Counted from the stretch's first letter, positions 35,086 through 44,799 are shown. The stretch: 64,000 nucleotides of DNA from Paracoccaceae bacterium (GCA_024742405.1 JANSYP010000003.1:310001-374000), one strand, 5' to 3'. The notes: generated from the sequence alone by a model not told the origin. Program-made: numbers and translations.

Positions 35086-37707
35086 TTACTGCACCAAGCT
35101 TATGCTTCGCAGTTTCGCGAACTTGAGAGCCTCAGGCACCACGATCAACGGGAACGCCAGGAGAAGGATCATCGTCCACTGGTCCAATCCGATCGGCGCA
35201 GTCTGCAAAAGCGTTTGCAGCGGCGCCCAGTAGATCGCGAGGATCTGCAGCAGCAGGCTGACCGAAAACGCCGCGATCAAGAACCGGTTCGACAGCCAGC
35301 CAATCCGCGAACAGGGCTGCGTCAGCGAGCGAAAGGCGAAGACGCTGACCTTTTCGAACACCACCATGCCTGCGAAGGCCGTGGTGCGGGCGATATCCGT
35401 GCCTAGCGGGAGCAAGGTATAGAAGAGCCACAGGCTCGCGCCGCCGGTGTAGAGCCCGAAGGCGCCAATCGTCAGCAGGCTCTGCCGCTTCAAGATCGGC
35501 GCGTCGGGACGGCGCGGTGCGTGTTCCATCTGATTTTTCTCGGATTTCTCCAAGCCAAGCGCCACAGCGGTTACACCGTCTGTGATCAGGTTCATCCACA
35601 GAATCTGTGTGGCCAGAAAGACCAACGGTCCGCCGAGGGCGAGGTTTGCAACGATCGCCACCACCTCACCTGCGTTCGAGGACAGCAGGTAACTGACGAA
35701 TTTGCGCAGATTGTCGAACTGCCGTCGCCCCTCGCGTATCGCGCTGATGATCGTGGCGAAGTTATCGTCGAGCAGGATGATATCGGCGGCATTCTTCGAT
35801 ACGTCCGTACCGCGGATGCCCATGGCCACGCCGATATCCGCGCGTTTGAGTGCAGGCGCGTCGTTCACGCCGTCCCCCGTCATCGCGACGATCTGGGTGT
35901 CGGCCTGAAGCGCGCGAACGATCCTGAGCTTGTGTTCGGGCCGGGTGCGGGCGAAATGCACCGGCGCGCGCAAGCGTTCCTGCAACGCATCATCGGACAA
36001 GGCGTCGAGATCCTGACCCTGGATCACCTCGGCGGCATCAAGCCCAATGATCCCGGCGATGGCCTGCGCGGTCAGAGGGCTGTCGCCGGTAACCATGATC
36101 ACGCGGACACCGGCGGAGCGGGCGCTCCGAATGGCGTGCGCGACCTCGGGACGCGGCGGATCGATCATGCCAACCAGCCCCAGGAACACCAGATCGCGTT
36201 CTTCGGTATCGCCGGGCTCCGCTTCTCGTGCTGCCAGGGCCAGCACACGCTGCCCCCTGCTGGCCATCTCTGTATAGGCGGCTTCGATGGCCTCACGTAG
36301 GGGCGCATCGAGCGGGCGTGACCCGCTTTCGGTGAGAACGGCAGTGGCCCTTTCCAGAATGGCCTCGGGCGCACCCTTTGCATGCAAACGCGCGCCGGTG
36401 CCATGCTTTGCAAGAACGCTCATGCGTTTGCGGTCGCTTGTGAACGGCACTTCGGCCAGTCTGTCATCGGCGGAGCAGGGCGGCGCCCAGCCTTTGAACG
36501 CCAGCGTGACCAGCGCGCCTTCGGTGGGCGCCCCGACCATCGACCAGCGGTCGCCTTCCCGGTGCAGGCTCGCGTGGGTACAGGTCAACCCGGTCTCCAG
36601 GAGGCGCGCCAGCACAGCGTCGTCTGCCGCACGGATCTTGTGCCCATTGCGTTCGATATGGCCCGCCGGATCATAGCCCGATCCGGTGGCGGTATAGTTA
36701 TTCTCCGCCGTCCAGATGCGCGTCGCGGTCATCTGGTTTTCGGTCAGGGTGCCTGTCTTGTCGGTGCAGATGACAGAGGCCGCACCGAGGCTCTCGATGG
36801 CCTGCAGGCGCCGGGCCAACGCCCTTTGCCGGGCCATCGCGGACGCGCCGAGCGCCAGCGTTATCGTAACGACCGCGGGGAGACCTTCGGGAACCATGGC
36901 GACGGCCAGCGACAGACCCGTCATGAACATGTCGAGCACCGGTCTGCCGAGCCAGGTTCCAAGACCGATGACGGCACAGGCGATGGCGATCGCCGCAATG
37001 CCGATCTGACCGGCCAATTGACTGAGCCTGCGTTGCAGGTTGGTCTTTTTCTCGCCCACGGTGGCAGTCAGTTCGGCCACGTGGCCGAACACCGTGTCGG
37101 CGCCGATCGCCGTCACGACACCGTCGCCCCGTCCCGAGACCACCGCTGTGCCCGCCATCAGCTGCCCGGCCTCTCCCTCGGCGCCGGGGCTTTTCGCGAC
37201 CGGAACCGACTCCCCCGAGAGCGCGCTTTCGTCCAGCATCATTTCCGCCCCGGTGTTCAGTGCCAGATCGGCGGGTACGGAATTGCCGGCCTCCAGTATC
37301 ACGACGTCGCCCGGCACGAGCTCGCGCGCAGGGATGCGCGTTTCCCGCCCGTCGCGCAGAACGGTCGCGCTTGGCGTCAGCATGGCGCGCAGGGCCTCCA
37401 GAGCGGTTTCCGCCCGCCATTCCTGCACAAAGCCGAGAACCGCGTTCAGGATCAGTACAAGACCGATGGCGAACGCATCGATCCGCTCGCCGAGGACAAA
37501 GGCAAGCACCGCCGCGATGGCCAAGATCAGGATCAGGAACCCTTTGAACTGGCGCAGAAAAACCACGGTGAGCGAGGGCGGGCGGCCGCGGGGGAGTTCA
37601 TTCCACCCGTATTGCCGCCTGAGGCTGTCGGCCTGTTGGCTGCTCAGGCCCGTGTTGGGCGCAGAATTGATGGCTGCTGCTGCGGTACCGGATACGATCG
37701 AAGACAT
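35086..37707 (-). CDS. P-type cation-transporting ATPase (P2A/CtpF-like)
   Basis: This 873-residue ion pump has an N-terminal cation-ATPase domain (SSQQADSLRRQYGWNELPRG), the actuator LDESALSGESVPV, the membrane motif PEGLPAVVTI and the phosphorylated Asp near residue 316 in CTDKTGTLTENQMTA. It also has the hinge MTGDGVNDAPALKRADIG and ten predicted helices. It belongs to the Ca2+-type (SERCA/PMR1-like) group, not the heavy-metal group, since no CPC motif or metal-binding N-domain is present. The transported ion is not certain. A one-mismatch FNR box lies 35 bases upstream. CtpF of the mycobacterial DosR regulon is a functional parallel. Confidence 0.92.
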   Translation of the reverse strand: MSSIVSGTAAAAINSAPNTGLSSQQADSLRRQYGWNELPRGRPPSLTVVFLRQFKGFLILILAIAAVLAFVLGERIDAFAIGLVLILNAVLGFVQEWRAETALEALRAMLTPSATVLRDGRETRIPARELVPGDVVILEAGNSVPADLALNTGAEMMLDESALSGESVPVAKSPGAEGEAGQLMAGTAVVSGRGDGVVTAIGADTVFGHVAELTATVGEKKTNLQRRLSQLAGQIGIAAIAIACAVIGLGTWLGRPVLDMFMTGLSLAVAMVPEGLPAVVTITLALGASAMARQRALARRLQAIESLGAASVICTDKTGTLTENQMTATRIWTAENNYTATGSGYDPAGHIERNGHKIRAADDAVLARLLETGLTCTHASLHREGDRWSMVGAPTEGALVTLAFKGWAPPCSADDRLAEVPFTSDRKRMSVLAKHGTGARLHAKGAPEAILERATAVLTESGSRPLDAPLREAIEAAYTEMASRGQRVLALAAREAEPGDTEERDLVFLGLVGMIDPPRPEVAHAIRSARSAGVRVIMVTGDSPLTAQAIAGIIGLDAAEVIQGQDLDALSDDALQERLRAPVHFARTRPEHKLRIVRALQADTQIVAMTGDGVNDAPALKRADIGVAMGIRGTDVSKNAADIILLDDNFATIISAIREGRRQFDNLRKFVSYLLSSNAGEVVAIVANLALGGPLVFLATQILWMNLITDGVTAVALGLEKSEKNQMEHAPRRPDAPILKRQSLLTIGAFGLYTGGASLWLFYTLLPLGTDIARTTAFAGMVVFEKVSVFAFRSLTQPCSRIGWLSNRFLIAAFSVSLLLQILAIYWAPLQTLLQTAPIGLDQWTMILLLAFPLIVVPEALKFAKLRSISLVQ

Positions 37708-37742
37708 GGCGGAGGACCTATCCTATCCGCGAAGCACTGAGA

Positions 37743-37756
37743 TTGCGGAGGATCAA
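37743..37756. promoter_or_regulatory. Near-FNR box upstream of the P-type ATPase
   Basis: TTGCGGAGGATCAA has one mismatch to TTGA-N6-TCAA and stands 35 bases before the ATPase start. Confidence 0.45.
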
Positions 37757-37977
37757 ATACATTACGAATAGACCCTGACATGCCGGTCTCTCTGTCGCAA
37801 AGGGCGTGCCGTTCGCCGCCTGCGCGCGGTCGAACGAACATTGCCATCGTATTCCAAGACGCGGTCGGCGCGGCCTCATCCGGGATGGGTGTGTTCGGCA
37901 GCACCGGCGCGTCGCTGACAGGATCGCACGAAAGAGTGGGGCCGGGCGGAAGTGTCGGGTCGGATCGTGGACAGCGT

Positions 37978-37991
37978 TTGATCCCTGTCAA
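37978..37991. promoter_or_regulatory. FNR-type box upstream of the class II amidotransferase
   Basis: TTGATCCCTGTCAA is an exact box, 85 bases before the amidotransferase start. Confidence 0.75.
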
Positions 37992-38076
37992 TTTCACAGA
38001 CCCGATTCCGGTGAATGTGCAATGGACTTAGTACCGCTCGCGGCAGAGTTTACATTGAAGAACGCCGGACGCCTGA

Positions 38077-38919
38077 ATGTGCCGTCTCTACGCCATGCAT
38101 GCCAATGAGCCGACCCGCGTTGAATGCGGTCTGGTCAAGTCACAAAACGCGCTCATGGCGCAAAGTGCCGGAGATTTGCAGGGTATGATGCATGGCCATG
38201 GCTGGGGGGTGGCGGACTACCCGGACGGTGTTCCGTTCATCGAAAAGCAGACTTGGGCCGCCTTTCACGGCGAGCATTTCCAGAAGGCCGCCGCGCGCGT
38301 CTATGCGCGCACCGCGGTGGCCCATGTCCGGCGCGCCACCGTTGGGCCAACCAGCCTAGAAAACACGCATCCCTTCCACCACGGCACCTGGATCTTCGCG
38401 CATAACGGGACAGTTCCGAACTTCGAGAGGGTGCGGATGAAGCTGCTCGATCACATGGACCCGCTGCACCGATGCGAGATCCGCGGCCAGACCGATAGCG
38501 AGCATGTGTTCCGCTATCTGCTGAGCCTGTTTCTGCGCCGTCCGGAGGCGGGCTTTCTGGAGACATTGCAGGCGGGTCTGGATCGGATTGTCGGTTGGTG
38601 CCGGGCCGTCGATCCGACCCAACGTGTGGGGTTGAACGTGGTCCTGACCGATGGGCAACGCCTGTTCGGATCCCGCCTGAACCGATCTCTTGTGCATCTG
38701 CGCCGCGATCACCTGCATGTCTGTCTCGTCTGCGGGCGAACCCATGTGAAACACAAACCCTCTGCCAGCTATCGCGCGATCGAAGTGGCGTCGGAGCCGG
38801 TGACGCAGGACGAAACCTGGATCAATATACCAAACGCCACAGTGTTTGCGGCCACGGACGACTACAGCCTCGATATCCGCCCCATGGGCCCGCACGCTGA
38901 GGCCGCTGCTACCGGCTGA
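38077..38919 (+). CDS. Class II glutamine amidotransferase
   Basis: This 280-residue Ntn-hydrolase of the GATase class II type starts MCRLYAMHAN, so Cys2 becomes the N-terminal nucleophile after Met removal. HGHGWGVADY, AVAHVRRATVGP, THPFHHGTWIFAHNGTV and GQTDSEHVFRYLL form the glutamine pocket. It resembles YafJ/EgtC stand-alone amidotransferases and lacks a synthase domain. The ATP-grasp gene 150 bases away on the other strand could be a partner, giving an amide-forming pair, but they are convergent. The FNR box 85 bases upstream suggests low-oxygen induction. Confidence 0.87.
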   Translation: MCRLYAMHANEPTRVECGLVKSQNALMAQSAGDLQGMMHGHGWGVADYPDGVPFIEKQTWAAFHGEHFQKAAARVYARTAVAHVRRATVGPTSLENTHPFHHGTWIFAHNGTVPNFERVRMKLLDHMDPLHRCEIRGQTDSEHVFRYLLSLFLRRPEAGFLETLQAGLDRIVGWCRAVDPTQRVGLNVVLTDGQRLFGSRLNRSLVHLRRDHLHVCLVCGRTHVKHKPSASYRAIEVASEPVTQDETWINIPNATVFAATDDYSLDIRPMGPHAEAAATG

Positions 38920-39067
38920 TCAGGGATTTGTCGGTCGGCTGAGGAAGACCCCTCCATCGCTGAACGCGCCGCAACGGAACCGGGTGGGAGCGGTCCATCG
39001 CCGTCGCCCCGATCTGCGCCGCTCGACGAACTAGCGCATGCCGGCTCCGATGCCGACCATAACGGTT

Positions 39068-40462
39068 TCATCTCGTACCTGCCCCAGACAGGCGCGCCAC
39101 AACTTCAGACACGAGGTCTTCTGCAGCCTCTTGTGTCCCGGCCACGGCGCAGGCGCTGAGCAGGGTACCGCCCGCGGTCTGTGCAGGCGCTGTGAGTATC
39201 AGGCCTTCTCCGCCGGGGTCGCACAGGACGTCCCCGACCAGATCGAGCAGCTCCGACGTCCCCATCTGACGGCCCGGCACGGTTTCCTGCACGATGACGA
39301 GCCCTGGAGGTACGCGCCCGGCCCGTTGCGAAAGCGCCGTCAGGGGGATGGACACTCCGCCCCAACGCCCGTTGCATTCGATCCAGTGGATCCTTTCGGA
39401 GCCACCCGGCGTGCGCTGGATCACTGCGTCAAAGCTGCACCGGCCGAAATAACCGATCCGCTGCAGGACCGCGGCTAGGCGCAGGGCCTGGGCGCGCAGC
39501 TGCGCCTGCAGCGCGGGCGGCAGGCTCGACCGGCTGGCACCGACGAAGGTGCCTGCTTCTCCTCTGACGGTTTGCTCAAATATCGCCTCACAGACCGGGG
39601 CACCATCCTCGATCCGCGGCAGCCAGAGCTGCGCCGACGGGCTGCAGAGCACGTCCGTGTCCCAGACCCCGACAAGAACCGGATAGCGATCTCTCCAGCC
39701 GACGGCGTGCAGGCGGTCGAGAAGAAAGCGCCTGAGACGCGTTAGCGACATGGCGCGGACACGGTTGCTCTGTAGCCTGATATTGCCTGTCGACCCGGCG
39801 CTGTCGGGGACCTTGACGACCACGCGCTCGGCGCGCTTGCTGTTGTATGACACCAGACCCGCCGTTGCCGCAGGGCCGTAGGCCGACAGGGTCGGCGGGG
39901 TTGCGTTTTCGCCAAGAACGTCCTGCACCAAACGGGAGAACCAGAGCTTGTCATTGACCCGTCGCGTCGCGCGCGGCGACGAACCGCATACAGTGACAGG
40001 CTGACGCGATGCGTCCCCGATAGCCTGTGCCAAGCGCCAGACATGCCCTTTGGTCAGGTAGGATTTGATTGTCATTCCCCCGTGCTCCGCGGCCAGCCTG
40101 GCCAGCCGGTCGATCAGGTCCGGCGTTTGGCGAGCGAGACGGGCAATAGCGCCAAATCCGGCTTTCCCGACCTCGACGAATGCAACGCCCTTCATCTCCA
40201 GATACCGGTTCAGGTAGGCCTCGAACTTAATGTCGCGCCGGCGTACCAAAACGACGTCTCCGGGATGCGCCAAAAGGCCCATCCGGTATTCCAGACCGGG
40301 TTTGTCCGTCGGGTCGAAAAGGCTGATCTCGGAAGGGTCGCCGATGATCAGAGTGGGGCCGTCACCGCTGCCCTGCCTGACGAAGGGTCCGAAATCGAGC
40401 GAGCTGACCAGTGCAGGCTCGTCGGCGCGGAGGCGATCGGCGATCGTCCTTGGGGTGGGCAT
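39068..40462 (-). CDS. ATP-grasp-fold protein of unknown substrate
   Basis: This protein of about 464 residues has an N-terminal 'pre-ATP-grasp' part (LAHPGDVVLVRRRDIKFEAY) and a C-terminal ATP-grasp part. In the latter, VVVKVPDSAGSTGN is the nucleotide Lys loop and IHWIECNGRWGGVSIPLTAL is the Mg2+/substrate loop. ATP-grasp enzymes join a carboxylate to an amine or thiol through an acyl phosphate. The ATG at 40462 has GAAGG eight bases before it; ATGs at 40468 and 40486 are alternatives. No FNR box was found directly upstream. Product unknown. Confidence 0.72.
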   Translation of the reverse strand: MPTPRTIADRLRADEPALVSSLDFGPFVRQGSGDGPTLIIGDPSEISLFDPTDKPGLEYRMGLLAHPGDVVLVRRRDIKFEAYLNRYLEMKGVAFVEVGKAGFGAIARLARQTPDLIDRLARLAAEHGGMTIKSYLTKGHVWRLAQAIGDASRQPVTVCGSSPRATRRVNDKLWFSRLVQDVLGENATPPTLSAYGPAATAGLVSYNSKRAERVVVKVPDSAGSTGNIRLQSNRVRAMSLTRLRRFLLDRLHAVGWRDRYPVLVGVWDTDVLCSPSAQLWLPRIEDGAPVCEAIFEQTVRGEAGTFVGASRSSLPPALQAQLRAQALRLAAVLQRIGYFGRCSFDAVIQRTPGGSERIHWIECNGRWGGVSIPLTALSQRAGRVPPGLVIVQETVPGRQMGTSELLDLVGDVLCDPGGEGLILTAPAQTAGGTLLSACAVAGTQEAAEDLVSEVVARLSGAGTR

Positions 40463-41269
40463 TGTCATGGCCTTCGGTTCGTTCATGTCTGACACGGTCT
40501 GCCGTGTGGGCACCGCCCGGGGCGAACCGCCTCCGCGGAAGCGTTGCCTGCGGCCTGATGCCGGAACGACTGCGGCACCACGGATCTGACCAAAGGCTGG
40601 CAGGAATGGGAGGCTGGTTTTGCAGCGCACTCACGCGCGCCCCGGTTCGTCGCATGCGCCTGGGGCGCGGGCCGCCAGATTCGTCTCATCGGGCCGATCC
40701 ATGAACTGGCGCCTGGGAGACGCGACGATGCAGGTCAGATGTGCGTTTGCGAGTGGGCTCGGAGGCAATGACATCGCAGTTGACCGCAGGGTTGGGTTCG
40801 GCCTCCAAGGTTTTCCGGGGGTGTCCGACGCTACTGACCTGGAGCGAACCCTGGGACGCGGTAAAGACCAGTGCGGTTCCATGTCTGGACAAGCAGCCAA
40901 GGCCCACGACAAGCGGAGCAAGTGTGGAAGTTTTCGCGGTGCACCGCGGAAAGCGCGTGCCAGCGACGTGCGACGGGGGGGGCACCCCACGTGTCAGAGC
41001 GGACGTCCGGGCGGTTTCCATGCGCGGATGCGCGGTGACGCCGTCGTCGGGTATCGGCGTGGCATGGGTCTGCAGCGGAGCACCTCGCAGAGTAACACCG
41101 TGCAGTCTGGCAGGATTGCATCAGCCACTGTTGATCACGGTCAATCCTGTCAGGTGTATCCCGTGCTTCGGGCTCAACACCGGCGCGAACCGGCCCATTC
41201 GCTCATGCGAGCCCGCGTCCTGCAGCCGCCCTTCAGGTGGCGGGGGGAAGGACCGACTGACGGGATCGG
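40463..41269. other. Spacer with an orphan FNR box
   Basis: No recognised domain in any frame on either strand. It contains the exact FNR box 41131-41144, which faces no gene I can identify. Confidence 0.4.
41131..41144. promoter_or_regulatory. Orphan FNR-type box
   Basis: TTGATCACGGTCAA is one of the best matches in the window (TTGAT-N4-GTCAA). The flanking genes end or start far away, so the target is unknown. Confidence 0.6.
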
Positions 41270-42415
41270 CTACGCGGGGCCTGGCAGCGACGACGCGATC
41301 TGCCGCGAGATGTCGAGATGCTTGCTGACGTCGCTCAGCGTTACGACGCCGCGCAAGACCCCAGCCTCGACAACAAGGAACTTTCGCCGACCGCTCTGCG
41401 ATATCTTCTCCAGCAGCTTTTGCGCGGAAAGGTTGGGGGCGACTGAATTGTCTGCGGAGATGCTTTCGGCGACATCTTCAACAATGGTCGTCGCCCAGTG
41501 GTCGCGGTCGATCCTGCGTATGGTATGCAGATCGACATAGCCTAGCAGGACGTCATGCGCGACGACCGGCGCAAAGCTCACACCCGCGGCCAGAAACACG
41601 TGGTTGACGGCGTCGGCGAGAGTTTGGTCTGGCCGGAGCGTGGTGACGTTACGCGTCATCAGGTCGGCAACACACCGCCCGCTGAACAGCTGCTTCATTT
41701 CCGCCTGGCGGTAGGATGCCTTGCCGATGGCCAGAAGAAACAAACCCACGAGGATGGGCCAAAGCCCGGCCCCCAAGCCAGCGTTGAAAGCCGCCACCAG
41801 CCCAAGCACTATCAGGCCCCAGGCGAAATAGGCCGACACGTCCGTGGCCCGCCGCGTTGCGACCAACAAGTCTCCGCAGCGCCGCCAGATAACCGCACGA
41901 AACACCCGCCCGCCATCCAGCGGGAAGGCCGGCACCAAGTTGAACAAGGCCAGGACCAGATTGATAATCGCCAGATACGCCAGAACTGCTGTCACGACGG
42001 GCGCAAGCGCCAACGTCGCCGCAAGAGCCATACTCAGCCAAAAGACCCCTGCCAGCGCCAAGCTGGTGATCGGGCCGACGATGGCCACCCGGATCTCCAC
42101 GGTCGGGTCATCGGGTTCCGTCTCCAGCTCTGCGACGCCACCGAACAGAAAGAGCGTGATGCCCGCGATGTTCAGCCCGTGGAGGCGCGCCATGACCGAA
42201 TGGGCCAGCTCGTGCAGGATCAGGGACAGAAAGAGCCCCACCATGGCGATGATCGCGGCGGTGACATGAACGGCATTCTGCGCATCGGGCAGGATTTGGG
42301 GAAAGTAACCAGTCGACAGGCTCCAAGTGATCAGGCCCGCAATCAATAGCCAACTGGCATCGATCTTGATGTCAAACCCGGCGAGCCGGGTAATTCTGAT
42401 AGGTCGACCCCACAT
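41270..42415 (-). CDS. Site-2 protease family membrane protein with CBS pair
   Basis: This 381-residue M50-type intramembrane metalloprotease has the zinc motif HELAHSV near residue 68 and a second motif NLVPAFPLDGGRVFRA, with about six predicted helices. Two CBS domains follow in the last 150 residues (VADLMTRNVTTLRPDQTLAD, and VEDVAESISADN...VVTLSDVSKHL). Such proteases cut membrane-bound regulators, and the CBS part probably couples activity to adenylate levels. GGAGAGTGGAAAC precedes the ATG at 42415. An exact FNR box lies 78 bases upstream. Confidence 0.9.
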   Translation of the reverse strand: MWGRPIRITRLAGFDIKIDASWLLIAGLITWSLSTGYFPQILPDAQNAVHVTAAIIAMVGLFLSLILHELAHSVMARLHGLNIAGITLFLFGGVAELETEPDDPTVEIRVAIVGPITSLALAGVFWLSMALAATLALAPVVTAVLAYLAIINLVLALFNLVPAFPLDGGRVFRAVIWRRCGDLLVATRRATDVSAYFAWGLIVLGLVAAFNAGLGAGLWPILVGLFLLAIGKASYRQAEMKQLFSGRCVADLMTRNVTTLRPDQTLADAVNHVFLAAGVSFAPVVAHDVLLGYVDLHTIRRIDRDHWATTIVEDVAESISADNSVAPNLSAQKLLEKISQSGRRKFLVVEAGVLRGVVTLSDVSKHLDISRQIASSLPGPA

Positions 42416-42493
42416 GTTTCCACTCTCCCTGTGCGCGTTAGGCCGCACTCGCAATCCGGCACCGGAATAGTGGCGCGGTTCGCCGACGAGCTA

Positions 42494-42507
42494 TTGAGCG
42501 AGGTCAA
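42494..42507. promoter_or_regulatory. FNR-type box upstream of the site-2 protease
   Basis: TTGAGCGAGGTCAA matches TTGA-N6-TCAA, 78 bases before the start. Confidence 0.7.
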
Positions 42508-42985
42508 TCGGAGGCTCATTTCGACAATCCTTTGGCAAAACGTCATCGCCCGAACATCGGAACCCGATTTCCGAGGTGTAGAGTATCAACGAGAGCGAGG
42601 CCGATGCAGCCATCGCCAGCGCCCTCTGGCATGCACCTGCGACCGGCGACGACGTAGCAGGCCGAAACGCAGCTGCCGCAATCTTCACTCTTCGACTGTA
42701 AGTACCGCGCCACAGACCGAAGCGCGTCTGGCCGGGATTGAACGTGTCGGAAGCACAGATGCTGACTTCGGTCAGTTCGCGCTCGCGACCCGGTGCTGAG
42801 CTGCGGTTAGATCAGGCGTGCAGATGCCGTGGAATGGGACGAATGACCGGTATGCCCATTTGGCGTCTGTCCACGCTGTGCTGCGCGGTTTCATCCGAGA
42901 TGCCGAATGTAACGACGCCATTGGACGGGTCAGCCGCGGGCCCTCCCACGGGTTGACGTTGCGGATTGACCGGGCACGCATTCTC
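42508..42985. other. Spacer between protease promoter and Usp remnant
   Basis: No recognised gene. It may include the eroded 3' end of the Usp pseudogene. Confidence 0.4.
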
Positions 42986-42989
42986 AACT

Positions 42990-43596
42990 CTCGCAAGAGT
43001 CGCCGAATGCACCTGTGACCACCAGATCCACTCCCTTGTCGGATGCGACGGTCAGCGAAACCTTCGCATTATCGTCGCCGGGGTGCGCGACGGATGTCAG
43101 GTCATGGGCGTCGCGCATGGCCTCTCGAGTTTCGCCCCACCCAAGGAGAGCCGAGGCGCCGATCGCCTGCCCCGAGAAGTCTGGCGGAACGATGATGACC
43201 GGCCGACCGTATTCCTGGATGACACGCGCGAAACCTTGATCTCCGGGGGGGCGTCGTTCGTGGTGTTTGGACCTGTAACCAGATCAGCCGCGCGTGCATT
43301 CTCGATGATGCGGAGTACAGCCGAGGTCAAAGCCACATTGAGGCACTGAAGAAACTCTCGGCGCCGACGGCCTCTGCCTTCTGGCTTTCGGTGAACGCTC
43401 GGAAAGCCTCATGTGGCAAGTGCATCGCGATGCCGGGATACGCCAGCAAAGCGTCCGGCGAGTGCAATTCGTCCAGATGCGCGTTACTGGCCCGGGCCCG
43501 GGCAACTGCGGAGGCCATGACGGCCTCCGCCGGCTCGCGGATCATCAGGCCGGCCAGGATCGTCTTCAATGCAATTGGCACGTCCCGCTTGGACAC
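42990..43596 (-). pseudogene. Universal stress protein (UspA family) pseudogene
   Basis: The frame from 43596 reads LKTILAGLMIREPAEAVMAS, AVARARASNAHLDELHS and MHLPHEAFRAFTESQKAEA, a typical Usp start. After frame changes other minus frames give ARAADLV..., HDAPPEIKVSRV-like, GRPVIIVPPDFSGQAIGASA, LLGWGETREAMRDAHDL and VSLTVASDKGVDLVVTGAFG. The order matches a tandem or long Usp of this family. At least two frameshifts break it and the last strand/ATP loop is lost. It begins 24 bases after the Hsp20 stop, so it was the second gene of an hsp20-usp operon. Confidence 0.8.
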
Positions 43597-43620
43597 CGGA
43601 CACGCCTGGGCCGTGGCGCG

Positions 43621-44103
43621 TCAGCCCCGTGAGACCTTGATCTTCTGCACGGACCGCTTCGCCTCTTCGGGCTTGGCGATGGTCAGCTTCAGCACGCCAT
43701 CGGCGAAGGTTGCCTTCACAGCGTCGTCTGCCGGCATGAACCCCAGCGGCACTTGGCGGCGAAAGCTGCCATAGCGGCGTTCGACAAGATGATAGTCCTG
43801 CTTCTTCTCTTCATGGTCGCTGGACTTCTCTCCCTTGAGGATCAGCGTATTCTGAGCAATCGAGATATCGAGGTCTTCTTCCCGTACGCCTGGAATTTCG
43901 GCGGTGATCTCTACAGCGTTTTCGGATTCCGACATGTCGAGCGCCGGGAACATCGGTGCACTCAGCGCCTCGAAAAACTCTCCGGGGCTTGTCACCGGTT
44001 GACCGCGAAACCGGTCGAAGAACTGGTTCATTTCCCGTTGCATCGATTGGAAGAACGGTGTGTTGCGCTCTTCCAGATTGGAAGGAAGGGTTTGCCGCGT
44101 CAC
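43621..44103 (-). CDS. Hsp20 small heat-shock protein
   Basis: This 160-residue alpha-crystallin-domain chaperone has an N-terminal arm with FFDRFRGQPVTSPGEFFEAL and the core AVEITAEIPGVREEDLDISI. It also has the family-typical GSFRRQVPLGF and GVLKLTIAKPEEAKR before a short tail. It holds unfolded proteins under stress without ATP. The GTG start at 44103 follows AAAGGAGACAACCA, an excellent ribosome site; the longer frame to 44247 would cross the FNR box. The box lies 67 bases upstream. Similar chaperones (HspX) are prominent in hypoxia regulons. Confidence 0.92.
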   Translation of the reverse strand: MTRQTLPSNLEERNTPFFQSMQREMNQFFDRFRGQPVTSPGEFFEALSAPMFPALDMSESENAVEITAEIPGVREEDLDISIAQNTLILKGEKSSDHEEKKQDYHLVERRYGSFRRQVPLGFMPADDAVKATFADGVLKLTIAKPEEAKRSVQKIKVSRG

Positions 44104-44170
44104 TGGTTGTCTCCTTTGCTGCGTAGGTCGACGATGTGACGCGTTGGTAGCAGGGCCATGCAGAACTGGG

Positions 44171-44184
44171 TTGATCCACGTCAA
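44171..44184. promoter_or_regulatory. FNR-type box upstream of hsp20
   Basis: TTGATCCACGTCAA is an exact box, 67 bases before the Hsp20 start, on the minus-strand side of a divergent promoter region. Confidence 0.75.
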
Positions 44185-44363
44185 CGGAGAGCGCTCGCAA
44201 AACCCACAGCTCCCCGCATCCGTCCGGCGCGCGTCGTCGGGCGTCACGATCGCGCCTTGTCAGCCGCGCGTTGCCTCTTCTGGCCAGACCGGCGCGAATC
44301 TCGAGCATGCGAGTTCAAACCGATCAGTATGCACCCTGTTCCGGCAGAGGTGGCCCGGCAAGG

Positions 44364-44377
44364 TTGATCGCAATCAA
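44364..44377. promoter_or_regulatory. FNR-type box upstream of the GerW operon
   Basis: TTGATCGCAATCAA matches the classical TTGAT-N4-ATCAA consensus exactly, 62 bases before the GerW-family start. Confidence 0.8.
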
Positions 44378-44439
44378 TTCCAGCTCCGGCAGCTGTGGCA
44401 AGCTGTGCGAAAGCAGATTTCTCTTGAAAGGAACAGGGC

Positions 44440-44799
44440 ATGGAAAATGTGGAGCGCTTGCTGAAGGGGACTGTGGAGGAACTCGACCGTCTGCTGAATG
44501 CCAAGAACGTCCTTGGCGACCCGATTGAAAAGGGGGCGGCCACCGTGATCCCGATTGTCAGCTACGGCTTCGGGTTTGGCGCGGGCGGCAACACGAACGC
44601 CAAGAATGGCGACGGTGCGGGCACCGGTGGCGGGGGCGGGATCAAGCCGCTTGGCGCTATCATCATCGACGATGAAGGCGCCCGTGTAGAATCCGTTCAG
44701 GGTCCGATGACAACGTTCGCAGAGGTGTTGGGAGAAACTGCCGGTAAGGCCATCGAATCGACGGCAGGCCGGGCGAGCGCGTCCAAATCCTCGGGCTGA
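44440..44799 (+). CDS. GerW/YtfJ-family protein
   Basis: This 119-residue protein matches the GerW (YtfJ) family: VIPIVSYGFGFGAGG, a glycine-rich linker (GTGGGGGIKPLGAIIID) and a short Ala/Ser tail. In Bacillus the protein acts in spore germination, but homologues are widespread in non-spore-formers with unknown function. AAAGGA precedes the ATG. It starts a three-gene operon with a DUF2953 protein and a small protein, and has a consensus FNR box 62 bases upstream. Confidence 0.9.
   Translation: MENVERLLKGTVEELDRLLNAKNVLGDPIEKGAATVIPIVSYGFGFGAGGNTNAKNGDGAGTGGGGGIKPLGAIIIDDEGARVESVQGPMTTFAEVLGETAGKAIESTAGRASASKSSG

Larger units (their letters stand above)
37708..38076. other. Divergent promoter region of ATPase and amidotransferase genes
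   Basis: Non-coding interval with a near-FNR box beside the ATPase start and an exact FNR box before the amidotransferase gene. No gene seen. Confidence 0.5.
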
